A stretch of 64,000 nucleotides of DNA from Sorex araneus (taxonomy: Eukaryota; Chordata; Mammalia; Eulipotyphla; Soricidae), in the NCBI RefSeq assembly GCF_027595985.1, contig NC_073302.1, positions 9,922,966-9,986,965 of the forward strand, given 5' to 3'. Of the stretch, positions 46,440 through 58,794 are shown in pieces. The translations under genes were made by a program, and so were the position numbers. Position 1 is the stretch's first letter. Each line of letters opens with the position of its first letter. A model generated the notes under the pieces. That model did no database searches. It saw nothing but the letters and a program-made list of their open reading frames with translations, and was not told the origin of the DNA.

Positions 46440-49400
46440 TTTTTTTTCTATTCTATTTATTTATTTATTCATTTATTTTATTAGACCCCCAGCACTGGTC
46501 CAAGTCTGTCTGGCACTATAGAGTCTGAGCAGCACCATACCCTTGGGTCCTTGTGCGGAATTAACAGTCCAGTTGACAAGAATCACTGTGGTGCTCTGGG
46601 ACTTCCTGAGTTCCTCTTTTTTTTTTTCTTAAATTCTTTTATTAATTCACCATGTGGAAAGTTACAAAGCGTTCAGGTTAAAGTCTCAGTTATACAATGC
46701 TCAAACAACCATCCCTTCACCAGTGCACCTATTCCACCACCAAGAATCACGATATACCTCCCCCTTCCCCCCACCCCCCGACCCCCACCCCGCATGTGTA
46801 ACTGGTAAATTTCACTTTACTTTCACTTTAATTACATTCAATATTTAAACAAAAAAAAATCACTGTTATTGATTTGTAGTTTCTCCCCCCTAAAGTCATT
46901 CTGCTGAAAAGAAAGCATTTGGTATTTTGTTTTCCATTGCTGAATGAAGAGCTATGAGGTCAGGAGACCGCACTAGCAGCAGCATAGTTTTGGATTTCTG
47001 TATTTTAGTATTTTAGTAACTAAGCCCAGAGAAATGTCTGCCAGGAATCGCAACATTGTAAGCTTGTACCTCTCAGCTACTTTATATTCCACATATGAGT
47101 GCGATCTTTCTATGTCTGTCTCTTTCTTTCTGACTCATTTTACTCAGCATGATACTTTCCATGTTGATCCACTTATATGCAAATTTCATGACTTCATGTT
47201 TTCTGACAGCTACGTAGTATTCCATTGTGTAAATATACCAGAGTTTCTTTAGCCAATCATCTGTTTTCAGGCACTCTGGTTTTTTCCATATTGTGGCTAT
47301 TGTAAACAGAGCGGCAATGAGAATGGAAATGCAGATGTCATCTCTACTATACCTTTTTGCCTCTCCGGGATATATTCCCAGGAGTGGTATTGCTGGGTCA
47401 AATGGGAGCTCAATTTCTAACTTTTTGAGAATTGTCCATATTGTGTTCCAAAAGGGATGAACCAGTCGGCATTCCCACCAGCAGTGAAGGAGAGTCCCTT
47501 TCTCCCCACATTCACGCCAACACCGGTTGCTCTTGTTTTTTGGATGTGGGCCAGTCTCTATGGTGTGAGATGATATCTCATTGTTGTTTTGATCTGCATC
47601 TCCCTGATAATTAGTGATGTTGAACATTTTCTCATGTGCCTCTCAGCCATTCGGATTTCTTCTTTGGAAAAGTTTCTGTTCATTTCATCACCCCATTTTT
47701 TGATTGGGTTGGCAGTTTTCTTCTTGTGGAGTTCAACCAGTGCATTGTATACCCTTGTTATCAACCCTTTATCGGATGGGTACTGCATAAATATCCTTTC
47801 CCGTTTTGTAGATTGTCTTTGTATTTTGGTCACTGTTTCTTTTGAGTTGCAGAAGCTTCTTACTTTGATATAGTCTCATTTATTTACCTTTGTTTTCACG
47901 TGCTTGGCCAGTGGCGTGTCAGCTTTGAAGATACCTTTGGCTTCAATGTCGTGGAGGGTTTTGCCGACCTTATCTTCAATGTACCTTAGGGATTCTGGTC
48001 TGATGTTGAGGTCTTTAATCCACTTTGATCTGATTTTTGTACATGGTAATAGATGGAGGTCTAACCCATTTTTTTTTGCATGTAGCTGTCCAGTTTTGCC
48101 AGCACAATTTGTTAAACATGCTTTCCTTGCTTTATTTCACATTTCTTTCTCCCTTATCAAAGATTAGATGATCATATATTTGGGGGTGTATGTCAGAGTA
48201 TTCTACCCTATTCCATTGGTCTGCAGCTCTGCCTTTGTTCCAATACCATGCTGTTTTAATGACTACCGCTTTGTAGTAGAGTTGGAAGTTGGGGAGGTTG
48301 ATTCCTCCCATTTTCTTTTTCCCAAGGATTGCTTTAGCTATCCATGGGGGCTTATTGTTCCATATGAATTTCAGGAGCGCTTGCTCCATTTCTTTGAAGA
48401 ATGTCAAGGGTATCCCTATAGGGATCGCATTGAATTTATACAATGCTTTGGGGAGAATTGCCATTTTGACAATATTAATTCTTCCAATCCATGAGCAGGA
48501 GATGTCTTTCAATTTCCTTTTATCCTCTTTTATTTCCTGAAGTAGTGTTTTATAGTTTTCATTATACAAGTCCTTTACCTTCTTTGTTAAGCTGATTCCG
48601 AGGTACTTGATTTTTTTGAGGCACAATTGTGAACGGGATTGCTTTTCTCAGGTCACTTTCTTCTCTCTCATTATTTGCATATAGGAAAGCAATGGACTTT
48701 TGGGTATTGATTCTATAGCCTGCAACTTTATTATACGACTCTATTGTTTCTAGGAGTTTCTTGGTAGAGGTTTTAGGGTTCTCTAGGTATAGTATCATCT
48801 GCGAATAGTGAGAGCTTCATTTCTTCCTTTCCTACCTGAATGCCCTTAATATCTTTATCTTGCCTAATCGCTATTGCAAGTACTTCCAGTACTATATTGA
48901 ACAGACGTGGAGAGAGTGGGCATCCTTGTCTTGTCCCTGTTCTCAGAGGGAAGGCTCTTAGTTTTTCCCCATTGAGGACAATGCTTGCCATAGGCTTGTG
49001 ATAAATGGCTTTGACTATATTGAGGAAGGTCCCTTCTATACCCATTTTGGCGAGTGTTTTCATCATAAACAGATGCTGGATCTTGTCAAATGCTTTCTCT
49101 GCATCTATTGATATGATTATATGATTTTTATCTTTTCTTTTGTTGATATGATGGATTATGTTGATTGATTTCCGGATGTTAAACCATACTTGCATCCCCG
49201 GGATGAATCCCACTTGGTCGTGGTGTGTGATCTTTTTGATGAGTTGTTGAATTCTATTCGCTAATATTTTGTTGAGGATCTTCGCATCTGTGTTCATCAG
49301 GGATATTGGCCTGTAGTTTTCTTTTTTTGTGGTGTCTTTGTTTGCTTTTGGTATTAGGGAGATATGAGCCTCATAGAAACTGTTTGGGAGGGTTTCTGTT

Positions 49401-50124
49401 TCTTCAATTTCCTTGAAAAGCTTGAGAAGGAATGGCAAAAGGTCCTCTTTAAATGTTTGGAAGAACTCGCTAGTGAATCCGTCTGGACCAGGGCTTTTGT
49501 TTTGGGGAATATTTTTGATTACCATTTCAATTTCTGTGATGTTAATTAGACTATTCAGGTACTCCAGGTCTTCTTGGTTCAGCCTTGGGAGATTATAGGA
49601 GTCGAGACATTTATCCATTTCTTCTAGGTTCTCTTGTTTTGTGGCATACAGATTTTCAAAGTAGTCTCTGATGATCTTTTGAATTTCATTGGTTTCTGTT
49701 GTGATGTCCCCCTTTTCATTTTTGATTCGTTTATAAGGGTTCTCTCTCTCTTTCTTTGTGAGTCTTGCTAGTGGTTTATCAATCTTGTTTATTTTCTCGA
49801 AGAACCAGCTCTTGGTTGCATTGATCTTTCGGATTGTCTTTTGGGTTTCCATGTCGTTAATTTCTGCTCTAAGTTTTATTATCTCTTTCCTTCTGCCTGG
49901 TTTGGGCTCCTTTTGTTGGTCCTTTTCTAACATCTTGAGCTGTGAAGTCAAGTTATTTATTAAGGCCCTTTCTTCCTTCCTGAGATATGCTTGCAGAGCT
50001 ATAAATTTTCCCCTTAACAAGGCTTTAGCTGCAACCCGCGCTTTCCTCCCCTGCAGACTGCCGGCCAAGTGGCCAGCACGCAGACCCCAAGCGCCGCCGC
50101 CATTCTGTCTTGCGGCAAAGGTCC
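46440..50124 (-). mobile_element. L1, antisense, internally deleted, filling the duplication seam
   Basis: An older repeat fragment (46441-46612) precedes an L1 3' end (ttaattcaccatgtggaaag at 46640) and 3' UTR. On the minus strand the ORF2 C-terminus, RT and linker are well preserved. At about 50040 the ORF2 sequence joins a short GC-rich leader (50050-50124, with ggcggcggcg on the minus strand). ORF1 and the ORF2 endonuclease are absent. Unit A ends at its left edge and unit B starts at its right edge; I find no target-site duplication. Confidence 0.88.
47082..50068 (-). pseudogene. L1 ORF2 remnant (reverse transcriptase and C-terminus)
   Basis: A 431-codon open frame (48773-50068) covers the linker ([20 protein letters not shown]), the RT palm ([68 protein letters not shown]) and the catalytic LFADD near 48790. 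A frameshift follows. The remaining thumb and C-terminal parts are split over frames at 48132-48626, 47558-47833 and 47082-47627, the last with [13 protein letters not shown] and LKKLWYIYTMEYYVAVRKHE. The frame opens with [20 protein letters not shown], in which the first residues come from the GC-rich leader. This is mobile-element coding DNA, not a host gene. Confidence 0.9.
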
Positions 50125-50349
50125 GATGCAGATTTCTGCATGAATAACCATGTCACCAAGAAAAGGGAAGATTTAGTTCAAAGATTTCAAAACAAAGAAT
50201 TTCAAAATACTTGTTTTCCTAGTGAAATAGCAAATTTCTCATAGAATTCTAAAACATAAATGCAGTACAATGTTTTGATTTTCCTGATAAACTCTCTTTT
50301 ACTCCATTCTGAAAAAAATTTTTTGTTCCTCAATGCAATCATTCATTGC

Positions 50350-50512
50350 AATTTTTTGGTTTTGGGTCACAGGTGGAGGTGCCTAGAACTTACTCCTGGC
50401 TCTGTGCTTAGGTATTACTCCTGAAAAGTTCAGGGGACCATATAGGATGCGAGGGATTAGACAGGGGTCATTTGTGTAAAAGGCAAACACTGTACTGTCA
50501 CTCCCACTCCTA
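50350..50512 (-). mobile_element. Old short SINE (unit B)
   Basis: Same insertion as 36374-36530. Confidence 0.65.
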
Positions 50513-50619
50513 TTAATGGCATTTTATAGCTGCTAAGAGAAGCCAGTTTACTTATTTAGGATCAACAATCATCATAAACTTTGCGAAGAGCCTTACATCA
50601 AGTCCTGTCTAACTTATGC

Positions 50620-50905
50620 ATTGGCTACATTAGGTTTGGAGCATAACTCAGCTGTTCCTTCTTCCAGCTGGAACTCAGCATTTAGAGTATTCCATTGTGG
50701 CCCTGATACATGGGACACATCTCAGGTGGCTGCAGCATCTCAGTGCCTCCAGACCCTGATCCCCAAGGTCTGATTGGATTGAAAACAATTACCTTTCTTC
50801 CTTTCCTTAACCAGGAGCTTAGGGACTTTTTTTTGGTCGACTCTTAGATGTATAAAGTGGTATTCTTCTTAAGTATTGTTTTGGTACTCAGGGACAGGTG
50901 CAGAA
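50620..50905 (+). promoter_or_regulatory. OR promoter / 5' exon module for 54241-55200
   Basis: O/E-like atccccaaggtct (50759-50771), CAATTA (50786-50791) and TATA-like tataaag (50851-50857). All are conserved with unit A, about 3.3 kb upstream of the receptor. Confidence 0.55.
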
Positions 50906-51164
50906 AGCTCAGGACAACACACAGTCTTTCCTCCTGCTCTTGCATTAATGATAGAAATTGAGGACCCAGAAACTGGATTAGAAGGAACATGAGCTATAAA
51001 GGACTTTAGAGATCAGAAGGAACTATGAAGGCAAGTGCACCTCTTGCCTTAAAGGTCTGTACATGCATTCCATGTGGGCCTGTGTTCATTTCTTTCTTGG
51101 AATGTCTGGCTTTTTGTATGTATTTTTAAATTCGCATTCAAGTCTAATTTGATCCCCACCATTG

Positions 51165-51260
51165 CATATGGACCTTGAAGCCTGCCTGGAGTTCTTGTGG
51201 AGAGAGTCAGGAGTTAAGCCCTAAGTACCACTGGGTGTAGCCCCCAAAATTTTTCAATTA
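51165..51260 (+). mobile_element. Short SINE 3' fragment (unit B)
   Basis: Counterpart of 37187-37280. Confidence 0.6.
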
Positions 51261-52009
51261 TTTTTTGAAAAAAATTTTCATCCTTTCCAAAAATTTAGTG
51301 TCTGTCTGTACCGTAAATATCTCTTGATATGTAGAGAAAGACAGAGAAGTGCAATGATGCAGAGACAAGAAAGAGACAAAGAGAGGTTAATGACTCATAG
51401 TGCTTATTTTCATCTCTTTGACCAGAAACCACAGTAGAAACAGGCTCCCATTAAGCAATACAGAGCAGCTCTGAGTGTGATTTAGTCACATAATCAAATT
51501 TCTATCCCATTGTTTTTGAATCACTTCCACATGCCTGTCATTGCATGGACATCACAATTAAGTAATGCATTTGTAGAGTTTTAACAGACAGAGACAGTTT
51601 CCTGCTGTGGAGTAGATATTTCTTGAATTTATCCTTGATTATCAGAGGAGAGGAAGTATGGAATATTTACTCAAGCATATGGGTGTTTGCAATTTTGTAC
51701 TTTGTTTAGCATTTACATTTACATTTCACTTCAAGATTTGTTGTGTTTGTGTGTGACTTCGTAATTATCTTATATGTTAGTGGTATTTTTGTGTGGTTAC
51801 TTGTGAGAGAATGGGACACACATGCCGTTTCCTTAACAACCTAGAAGTTTCATGAGTTGCTGCATTACTGCATTGAACAAGCCAGTTGATGAGCACTTAT
51901 ATAAATAGGAAGGTTTTATGTACCAGTACCTCTAACCAATGTTTTACTTCATTATATTAGGGTCTATTTCTCAGCTAAGTAATTTTCTCTGAAATTCAGT
52001 TTTTTCTAG

Positions 52010-52285
52010 AGGGGAGCCATGCTGAATAAATTAAGTCAAAAGGATAAGGAGAGATACAGAATGATCTCTCATACATGGGACATTAAGAATCCTAATATGG
52101 GAGTAACAAATTGCCAAAAGCACCAAAATCAGAGAACTGCTCTACATAACTGAGCTTACATGGTAAGGAGACTGGAGGGAGGGATTTGACTGGGGGAACG
52201 CTGAGACAATGATAGAAGGAAATGGACACTCTGATAGAGTATATAATATTAAAACGCTGTGTTAATGAAACCCTAAAAAAAAAGA
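52010..52285 (+). mobile_element. L1 3'-end fragment (unit B)
   Basis: Counterpart of 38040-38315. Confidence 0.65.
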
Positions 52286-52367
52286 AATTCAGTTTTGTCA
52301 CTGGTTGTTAATGGGTATTTAATCCTTGATCATAGTGCTGTATTTAATTAAGTTGGACAATATACAA

Positions 52368-52559
52368 ATTTTTTTTTTTTATTTTTTGTTTCTTTTGCTT
52401 TTTGGGTCACACCCGGCCATGCACAGGGTTTACTGCTTGCTCTGTACTCAGGAATTACTCCTGGCGGGTTCTCAAGGGACCATATGGGATGCTGGGATTT
52501 GAACCCAGGTCAGCACATGCAAGGCAAATGCCCTACCTGCTGTGCTATCACTCCAGCTC
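52368..52559 (-). mobile_element. Short shrew SINE (unit B)
   Basis: Counterpart of 38400-38587, with the same caatatacaa target-site duplication. Confidence 0.92.
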
Positions 52560-54014
52560 CAATATACAAAAATTATTCAGCACTGTGCCTGACACGTAAC
52601 GAGTACTCAGTAAAGAGTAAGCATTATTATCTTTCCCCAGGAAAGTGTATTTGTGACTGGAGATTGTTATTCATTCACTGTCTGAAGTACTGCAGGTAGA
52701 GGCCTAAGAAAATCTGTCTGCACTGGCCCTTCCCACACTTTGTGGACACTGCCTTATCTCTTTTCTGAAGCTCATGCCTCACTGTCTCACACACAAGTTC
52801 CTGTTTGAATCAAGGTTCTCAGGTTGGTCATCACCTGTTTCTTTCATTTTGATTTCTCAGTAAATGGCAAGTCAGTATATGTCAGTGAGTAACAAGGCCT
52901 TCAGAGGTGGGTCAGGTCACTGTTCTCCTTTTTGATCATGAATTGAGAGAATCAGTATCTCTGAGCAAGTTCTTGGTTCAAGTTCATGGTTCCTGAGGAG
53001 GACTTGCTGTACTTTTGGTTTTAAATGTGAATGTTGATCAAGATTTTCTCCTCACCAGTATGTTAAGAATCCTAACCTCTAACCTAACTTCCAAAAAAAT
53101 ATTGAACCTAGAGTCCACCTAGCACAGTGCTGGATCTCAGTTCTGTCATTTATGTTCTTAGGCCAAAGTTTCTCCAAGTCTACAAAGAGCAGACACATAT
53201 GTTGAGATATATCCAAACAGTGGTTATTTACTTACTTGATATTTATTTATTTACTTACTTGACATTAAAAATAGTTGAACACACATAGTGAACTCCATGG
53301 TATTAAAACTGATAGCTTTTGGAGGTGTGGAGCAGTATCTTATCTTATGTCTACTCATGTTAGCTAGTGAGAAGTATGATAACATGATAATTAGGTGACA
53401 GATACTGGCCAGATAAATATTGTCTTACACTTTTAAAAATTTATGTATGAGGTACATATATATGCTTATATGAATAATGTGTTTATTGGTCCTCATAATT
53501 AAAATGAATATAATACTAATTTTGTTGCCCTTTCATGATGATTTAAATAAATCTTATCTGCAATACATTGGAATATGCCCTGCTCAGTGTATATTAGTAA
53601 TTACTTTGCATGATAATTATTATTTATGGACAATTTGGTGACAGAGAATATTAAATATCTGTGATCTCTTAGGATCCAGACAGTTTTACCGTTATTCTAG
53701 TCCTTGGTAAAGAGTTTAATGTCATTTTAAGCTAAAAATTACTTATACCTCTTAATGAATGTCTGTGTCTTTATGGTATTATAAAATTTACCAGGATGAA
53801 GTAGCATGATATAAAGGCTTACACTTTTTAACATCAAGACTTTGATTTGTTTTGTCCTGTTTTGTACTTAGGGTTTTGACTTGTACTTGGGACAAAGCCA
53901 TTGTTCAATTTATTTTTCTGGAGTAACAGAAAAGTACCCTCTGGTGTCAGGAAAGAAACTCTAATTTATTGTGAGGCTGTGAATTCCAAAAAAGACGGTT
54001 ATTCACACAATAAG

Positions 54015-54128
54015 TGAATATAAGACGCCACAACACAGATGAAAGGTAGGAAAACAGCCACTCTTCTGTAAGTGAAGATGGCCAGTTCATTGACTGAGAT
54101 GTATGAACAGTTTGTGTTTTACACGACA
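54015..54128 (-). pseudogene. Antisense OR fragment in the intron upstream of OR 54241
   Basis: Same antisense loop 2 to TM5 fragment as at 40045-40160, at the same distance from the ATG, with a few further substitutions (ttctgtaag in place of ttccctcag). Confidence 0.85.
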
Positions 54129-54240
54129 AAATGAGCAGAAGTCTAGCTTAAACCTAACATTCTTAAATAAAAATGACAGTGTTTTCACTTTATGGCTATT
54201 CAAGGCTCAGATTTTTCTTAATTTCATTCCCAGCAAACAC

Positions 54241-55200
54241 ATGAGCAACATGAAGAGAGATAATGAGACCAGCGTGTCCCAGTTCTTCCTCCGAGGACTC
54301 TCTGTAGCACCAGATCATCAGGGTTTGTTCTTCACCCTCTTCCTAGTGTCATACCTGGCCACGGTGCTGGGGAACCTGCTCATCATCCTGCTCATCAGAA
54401 TGGACTCCCGCCTCCACACCCCCATGTACTTCTTCCTCAGCCACCTGGCCTTCAATGATGTGTCATTCTCATCTGTCACTATGCCCAAGATGTTGATGGA
54501 CATGCAGACTAACGAAAAGTCCATCCCCTATGCAGGGTGTATTTCTCAGGTATTTTTTATAATATTTTGTGGGGGTATTGATAATTTCCTTCTTACAGTG
54601 ATGGCGTATGACAGATATGTAGCCATCTGTCAGCCACTCCATTACACAACCATCATGAGGCAGGAGCGATGTGCCTTATTAGTAGGTTGGTCCTGGGTTT
54701 GCAGTTTTCTCCACGCTTTTTTACATGCTATTCTCTTGTCCCGGGTGTCATTTTGTTCCAACATTACTGTGCCCCACTTCTCTTGTGAACTCACGGTCCT
54801 CCTGAACATGTGCTGTTCAGATGTCTCAATCAATGAACTGGCCATCTTCACTGAAGGAATAGTGGTTGTTTTCGTACCTTTCATATGTGTCGTGGGATCT
54901 TATGTTCGTATATGGGCCACTGTCCTAAGAAATCCCTCTGCTAAGAGATTCTTCAAAGTCCTTTCTACCTGTGGTTCCCATCTCCTTGTTGTTTCTTTGT
55001 ACTATGGGACCCTTGCAGAGGTTTATTTTTTCTCTTCATCTCTCTCCGGTAATAAAGATATAATTGCTTCCATCATGTATATGATTGTCACCCCTATGCT
55101 GAACCCTTTCATTTACAGTCTGAGAAACAAAGATATAAAACAGGCTCTAAAATTGTTTGTTAATAAGATGAAGTTCTTTAAGCCAAATAACTTAATGTGA
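54241..55200 (+). CDS. Olfactory receptor, MSN type, intact (unit B)
   Basis: Complete odorant receptor of 319 residues starting MSNMKRDNETSVSQF. An in-frame ATG lies 46 codons further upstream (54103), but that stretch crosses the splice acceptor (AG 54232-54233) and the antisense OR fragment, so I use the conserved start. It has lost one serine codon relative to unit A (FFSSSLSGNKD versus [12 protein letters not shown]). Other differences from unit A: GGIDNFLLT in TM3, WVCSFLHA in TM4, SNITVPHF in loop 2 (keeps a sequon), NMCCSDVSINE and PFICVVGSY, several in the odorant-facing region. Family motifs [33 protein letters not shown] and [12 protein letters not shown] are intact. Confidence 0.95.
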   Translation: MSNMKRDNETSVSQFFLRGLSVAPDHQGLFFTLFLVSYLATVLGNLLIILLIRMDSRLHTPMYFFLSHLAFNDVSFSSVTMPKMLMDMQTNEKSIPYAGCISQVFFIIFCGGIDNFLLTVMAYDRYVAICQPLHYTTIMRQERCALLVGWSWVCSFLHAFLHAILLSRVSFCSNITVPHFSCELTVLLNMCCSDVSINELAIFTEGIVVVFVPFICVVGSYVRIWATVLRNPSAKRFFKVLSTCGSHLLVVSLYYGTLAEVYFFSSSLSGNKDIIASIMYMIVTPMLNPFIYSLRNKDIKQALKLFVNKMKFFKPNNLM

Positions 55201-55549
55201 ATTTTTTAGCTAATATCTATGCATATTTAAATGAACAAGAAAACTAACATTCCAGAACTTTGAGATAGTTCCATTGGAACGATCTCCACACATCTCATGA
55301 AGTTGGAATTCTCCTGTGACATTATCAGCTTTCATTAACCAGACTGATGTTTAGTGATGGATACTTATGTTTTACCAGTGAATATCATCCATGATGCCTT
55401 ATTTCAGCAAGTCTAGAACTTTGGACTCTGCAGGAAGTGGTTAAGTATTCAACTGGCAGCAGTGAATACATTAGCTCCTCCAGTCCCAATATCTCTAAGT
55501 AAATCCATTCTTTTTTATTTAATTTTATATATTTTCTGTTTTGGTACAT

Positions 55550-55668
55550 TGATTTTTAGGCCACATACAATGGTGATCATGTCTTACTCCTGCCTCTGAG
55601 CTCAGGGGTAACTCCTGGCAATGCTCAGGACCATATCAGGTATTAGGGATTGAACTTGGATTGTTTCT
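55550..55668 (-). mobile_element. Old short SINE in OR 3' flank (unit B)
   Basis: Counterpart of 41583-41700. Confidence 0.7.
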
Positions 55669-57455
55669 TAAACTGTAGGTACCATACATAGTGTACATGT
55701 TGGGAGAAGCAACAGTAAAAGATTTCTGAGTGCATATTGACAAAAAAATGAATTCCAAATCAATTACACAGGGAATCCAAGGTGTTTCTGGCACTTGTCT
55801 CCCTGTTGAATTCTTGGGCAAAAAGAGCTTGTAATAGAAAAAGTTTAAGAACCATGAGTTTAAGGTTATGCATTGTAGATTGCTTCCTCCAGATCAATCC
55901 TAGTGCGTCGTGACTCCCTGAGCATCCCTGGGGAAGACCTGTGGGCCACAGAACACTGTCAGTGTAGGTATGAAGGCATGTAAGCACAAGTGGAGTGTCC
56001 TGGCTAATCTCCAAAACCACAGGGACAGCATCTTTGGGTCCTTGAATTTAACTGACAGCACTGGTAAACTATGAATTGCCAGGAGGAACCCTTCATTCCC
56101 TCTCCAAGCAGAAATTTGGAAACCCTCTCCAAGTTTAGAAGTTGAAACAAATAAATTAAATAATTTTGTTCTGCACAAACACTATAAGTTTTATACTTTT
56201 TGGTAATAAAATTTTGGATTCTTACTACATTTGATAACAGGATGTATATCTTGCACAAATACAGTATAAACCATTCCACTACTATGTATATCACAAGAAA
56301 CTGAAATATCAATTAAAATGGGAAATATGTATACTCTTCTGAAATAGTGATTCATAAGTTTTTAAAGCAACAGAACACAGATTATTCTGTAGTTAACCTG
56401 GAAAATTCTGAAGAATAAATGTTATGTTGAGACAGGAAACAAATAACAATAAATGTATGAAAAATTAAATCATATCAATATTTAAGCAAAATTGTATAAA
56501 ACTAGAAATTAATCAGAGCAATGCTTAATGTAATCACAAATATATGGAGATTAAGCAATATGGTGCTGAACAATAACTCTATTTAAAGAAAAAAAACATA
56601 GTAGGAATGAAAAAACCTAAAGACAAAGGAAGTGGAATATAATGACCTTCCTAAACTTCTGGACGCAGGAAATGTGAAAGTATGAGGTCCTTCCTCATAA
56701 AGAAAAATAAAAGCTTAAATACATGATCTAGCTTTTTACTTTAAAAGTTCTTTAAGTAAAAGCAAAAACCAACATTATAAAATAAAGACTTTTAGAAAAC
56801 CCTATACAAGAAGTTTATTAAGAGATGGTTCTTTGAAATGACAACTAATATTGACAAGTGTTTAGCAATAGTCAAGAAAGAAGAGCACCTCCATCCATAA
56901 GGGGTCTAGGAGATGGCTTGAGGGTCTGGAGCACAAAATTCTTACACAGGAGGTTCGTGTACACTTTCTAGCACTACACAGTCCTCCAGGAACTTACAGG
57001 AGTGAATCCCAAATACTGTCACAGGAGTATTTTCTAAGCATCACCACTTGTGCATCTATTCCCCCAAATAAATAATAGTAGATTAGCCACTGGCAGTATA
57101 AAAATTGATGTCCAGTAATTCTTTTTATCTCAGTTCCCTTATGCCTTTGGTCAAACATTTCTGTCCAGTACCAGTTCATCAGATTGCTGATCTCTTGCAT
57201 TTTATGATCTCTGATTCTCCCCTTTCCTGATGTTATAGAAATGTTCCTTAGCTCAAATGTGGACAGTTGTGACTTCTGTAGAGTTGAGGTAATGGAAAAT
57301 CTTCTCATTCATTGAATATGGAGAACTTCATTGAATTTGCTCATCATGATGCTTCACAGGATATTGTGCAACCATTTAATGTTTATATGTTCTTTGTGTT
57401 GATACTCTGGGAGCACTTACAAAACTGGCATCTTTGGCAATCTTGAGAATCTCTT
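55669..57455. other. Unit B flank, no gene
   Basis: Colinear with 41701-43490 and 24600-26500; non-coding. Confidence 0.6.
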
Positions 57456-57824
57456 CAAAATTAACTTTTTTTTTGAAATCACAAGACCCAAACTTTAATG
57501 ACCAAATTTAAAAAGGTGCTTGTCAAGAAGGCAGACTGGAGGTGTGGTGGGGATGCGTTTGTAGGAGAGGAACCTGGAAACACTGGTGGAGGGAGTTGAT
57601 ACTGGTAGAGGGATTAGTGCTGGAACATAGTACATCAAAAACCTAACGCTAACAGTGAATAACTTTGTAATTCTTGGTGTTTTAATAAAATAAAATTTTG
57701 AAAAAAAAAACAATGCTAGCAAAACATCTCCAGTGATTCCTTTTACTACAACCTCCTCCTCTTTGCAAATAAGGCATTTTAAAATCTGGTACCAACTCAC
57801 CCCTCTAAATTTTTCATCTACAGG

Positions 57825-58000
57825 AGCCAGGAGATAGTACAGTGGGTAAAGCACTTGACTTACATGCATCTGCATGAATCTAGGGGCTTCAATCCCTACT
57901 ACCCCATATGGTCCCCTGAACTGTGCCTGGAGTGATCCCTGAACAAATAGCAAAGAGCTAGCTCAATACAATACCAGGCATGTTCCCAAAACAGAAAAAA
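57825..58000 (+). mobile_element. Short shrew SINE inside the composite insertion
   Basis: ggagccaggagatagtacag head, cccatatggtcccctgaact body, aggcatgttcccaaaacag end. Confidence 0.75.
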
Positions 58001-58054
58001 TAAACTAAATCTCTCAGTTACAATTCTACTGTCTTTTATTATTAATGGCCTTTG

Positions 58055-58220
58055 CATATTTTTGGTGGGGAACACTCTGCAATGATGCTCAAGGGTTACT
58101 CCTGGCTCGGCATTCAGGAATTATTCCTGATGGTGCTTAGGAAAGCCCTGTGGAATGCCAAGGATCAAACCCTAGCGTGGTGGAAGGCAAATACCCTGGT
58201 ACTATCGCTACAGCCCTGCC
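58055..58220 (-). mobile_element. Short shrew SINE inside the composite insertion
   Basis: Reversed: ggttactcctggctcggcat, aggaattattcctgatggtg, ccctggtactatcgctacag. Confidence 0.75.
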
Positions 58221-58294
58221 TTTGCATATTTTGTTTCCTCTGTTCAAATGATGTTATTTCTTTCATTAATGAACTGTGTTCATGATTTAGACTG

Positions 58295-58790
58295 ATCTCT
58301 TTTTTTAATTTATTTTATTGAATCACCATGTGAAAAGTTACAAAGTTCTCAGGTTTATGTCTCAGTTATACAATGCTCAAACACCCGTCCCTTCACCAGT
58401 GCCCACATTCCACCACCAATAAAAAAATAAAAAATAAATAAAAAAATAAAAATAAAAAAAAAACAGTATACATCCCACCCCTCACCCCCCAAATGCCCCC
58501 CCTGCGTAACTGATAAATTTCACTTTCTTTTCTCTTTACCTTGATTGCATTCCATATTTCAACACAAAACTCACTATTGTTGTTGGAGTTTCAACACAGA
58601 CTCACTATTTTTGTTGGGATTTATCTCCCAAGAATACAGCACCATTGACAAGGAAATATTTAATAATTAGTTTTCCACTGATGAGAATGAAGGATAAAAA
58701 GTCGCGCTGCCTCTGTAGCGGGTGTAGCGGTCGCGCGGTTTACAATTTCTGTATTTTAGTAATTAAGTCCAGGGAGATTTAAGTTGGAAA
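58295..58790 (-). mobile_element. L1 3' end and 3' UTR inside the composite insertion
   Basis: Reversed L1 terminus (ttttattgaatcaccatgtg, caatgctcaaacacccgtcc), an (aaaat)n-like run at 58420-58465 and a CpG-containing stretch gtcgcgctgcctctgtagcg. Parallels 46630-47040. Confidence 0.8.
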
Positions 58791-58794
58791 TTGA

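Noticed and set aside
54103-54240. 46-codon N-terminal extension of the unit B receptor
   Set aside because: It crosses the conserved splice acceptor and part of the antisense OR fragment and is absent from the unit A paralogue; the MSN start is conserved.
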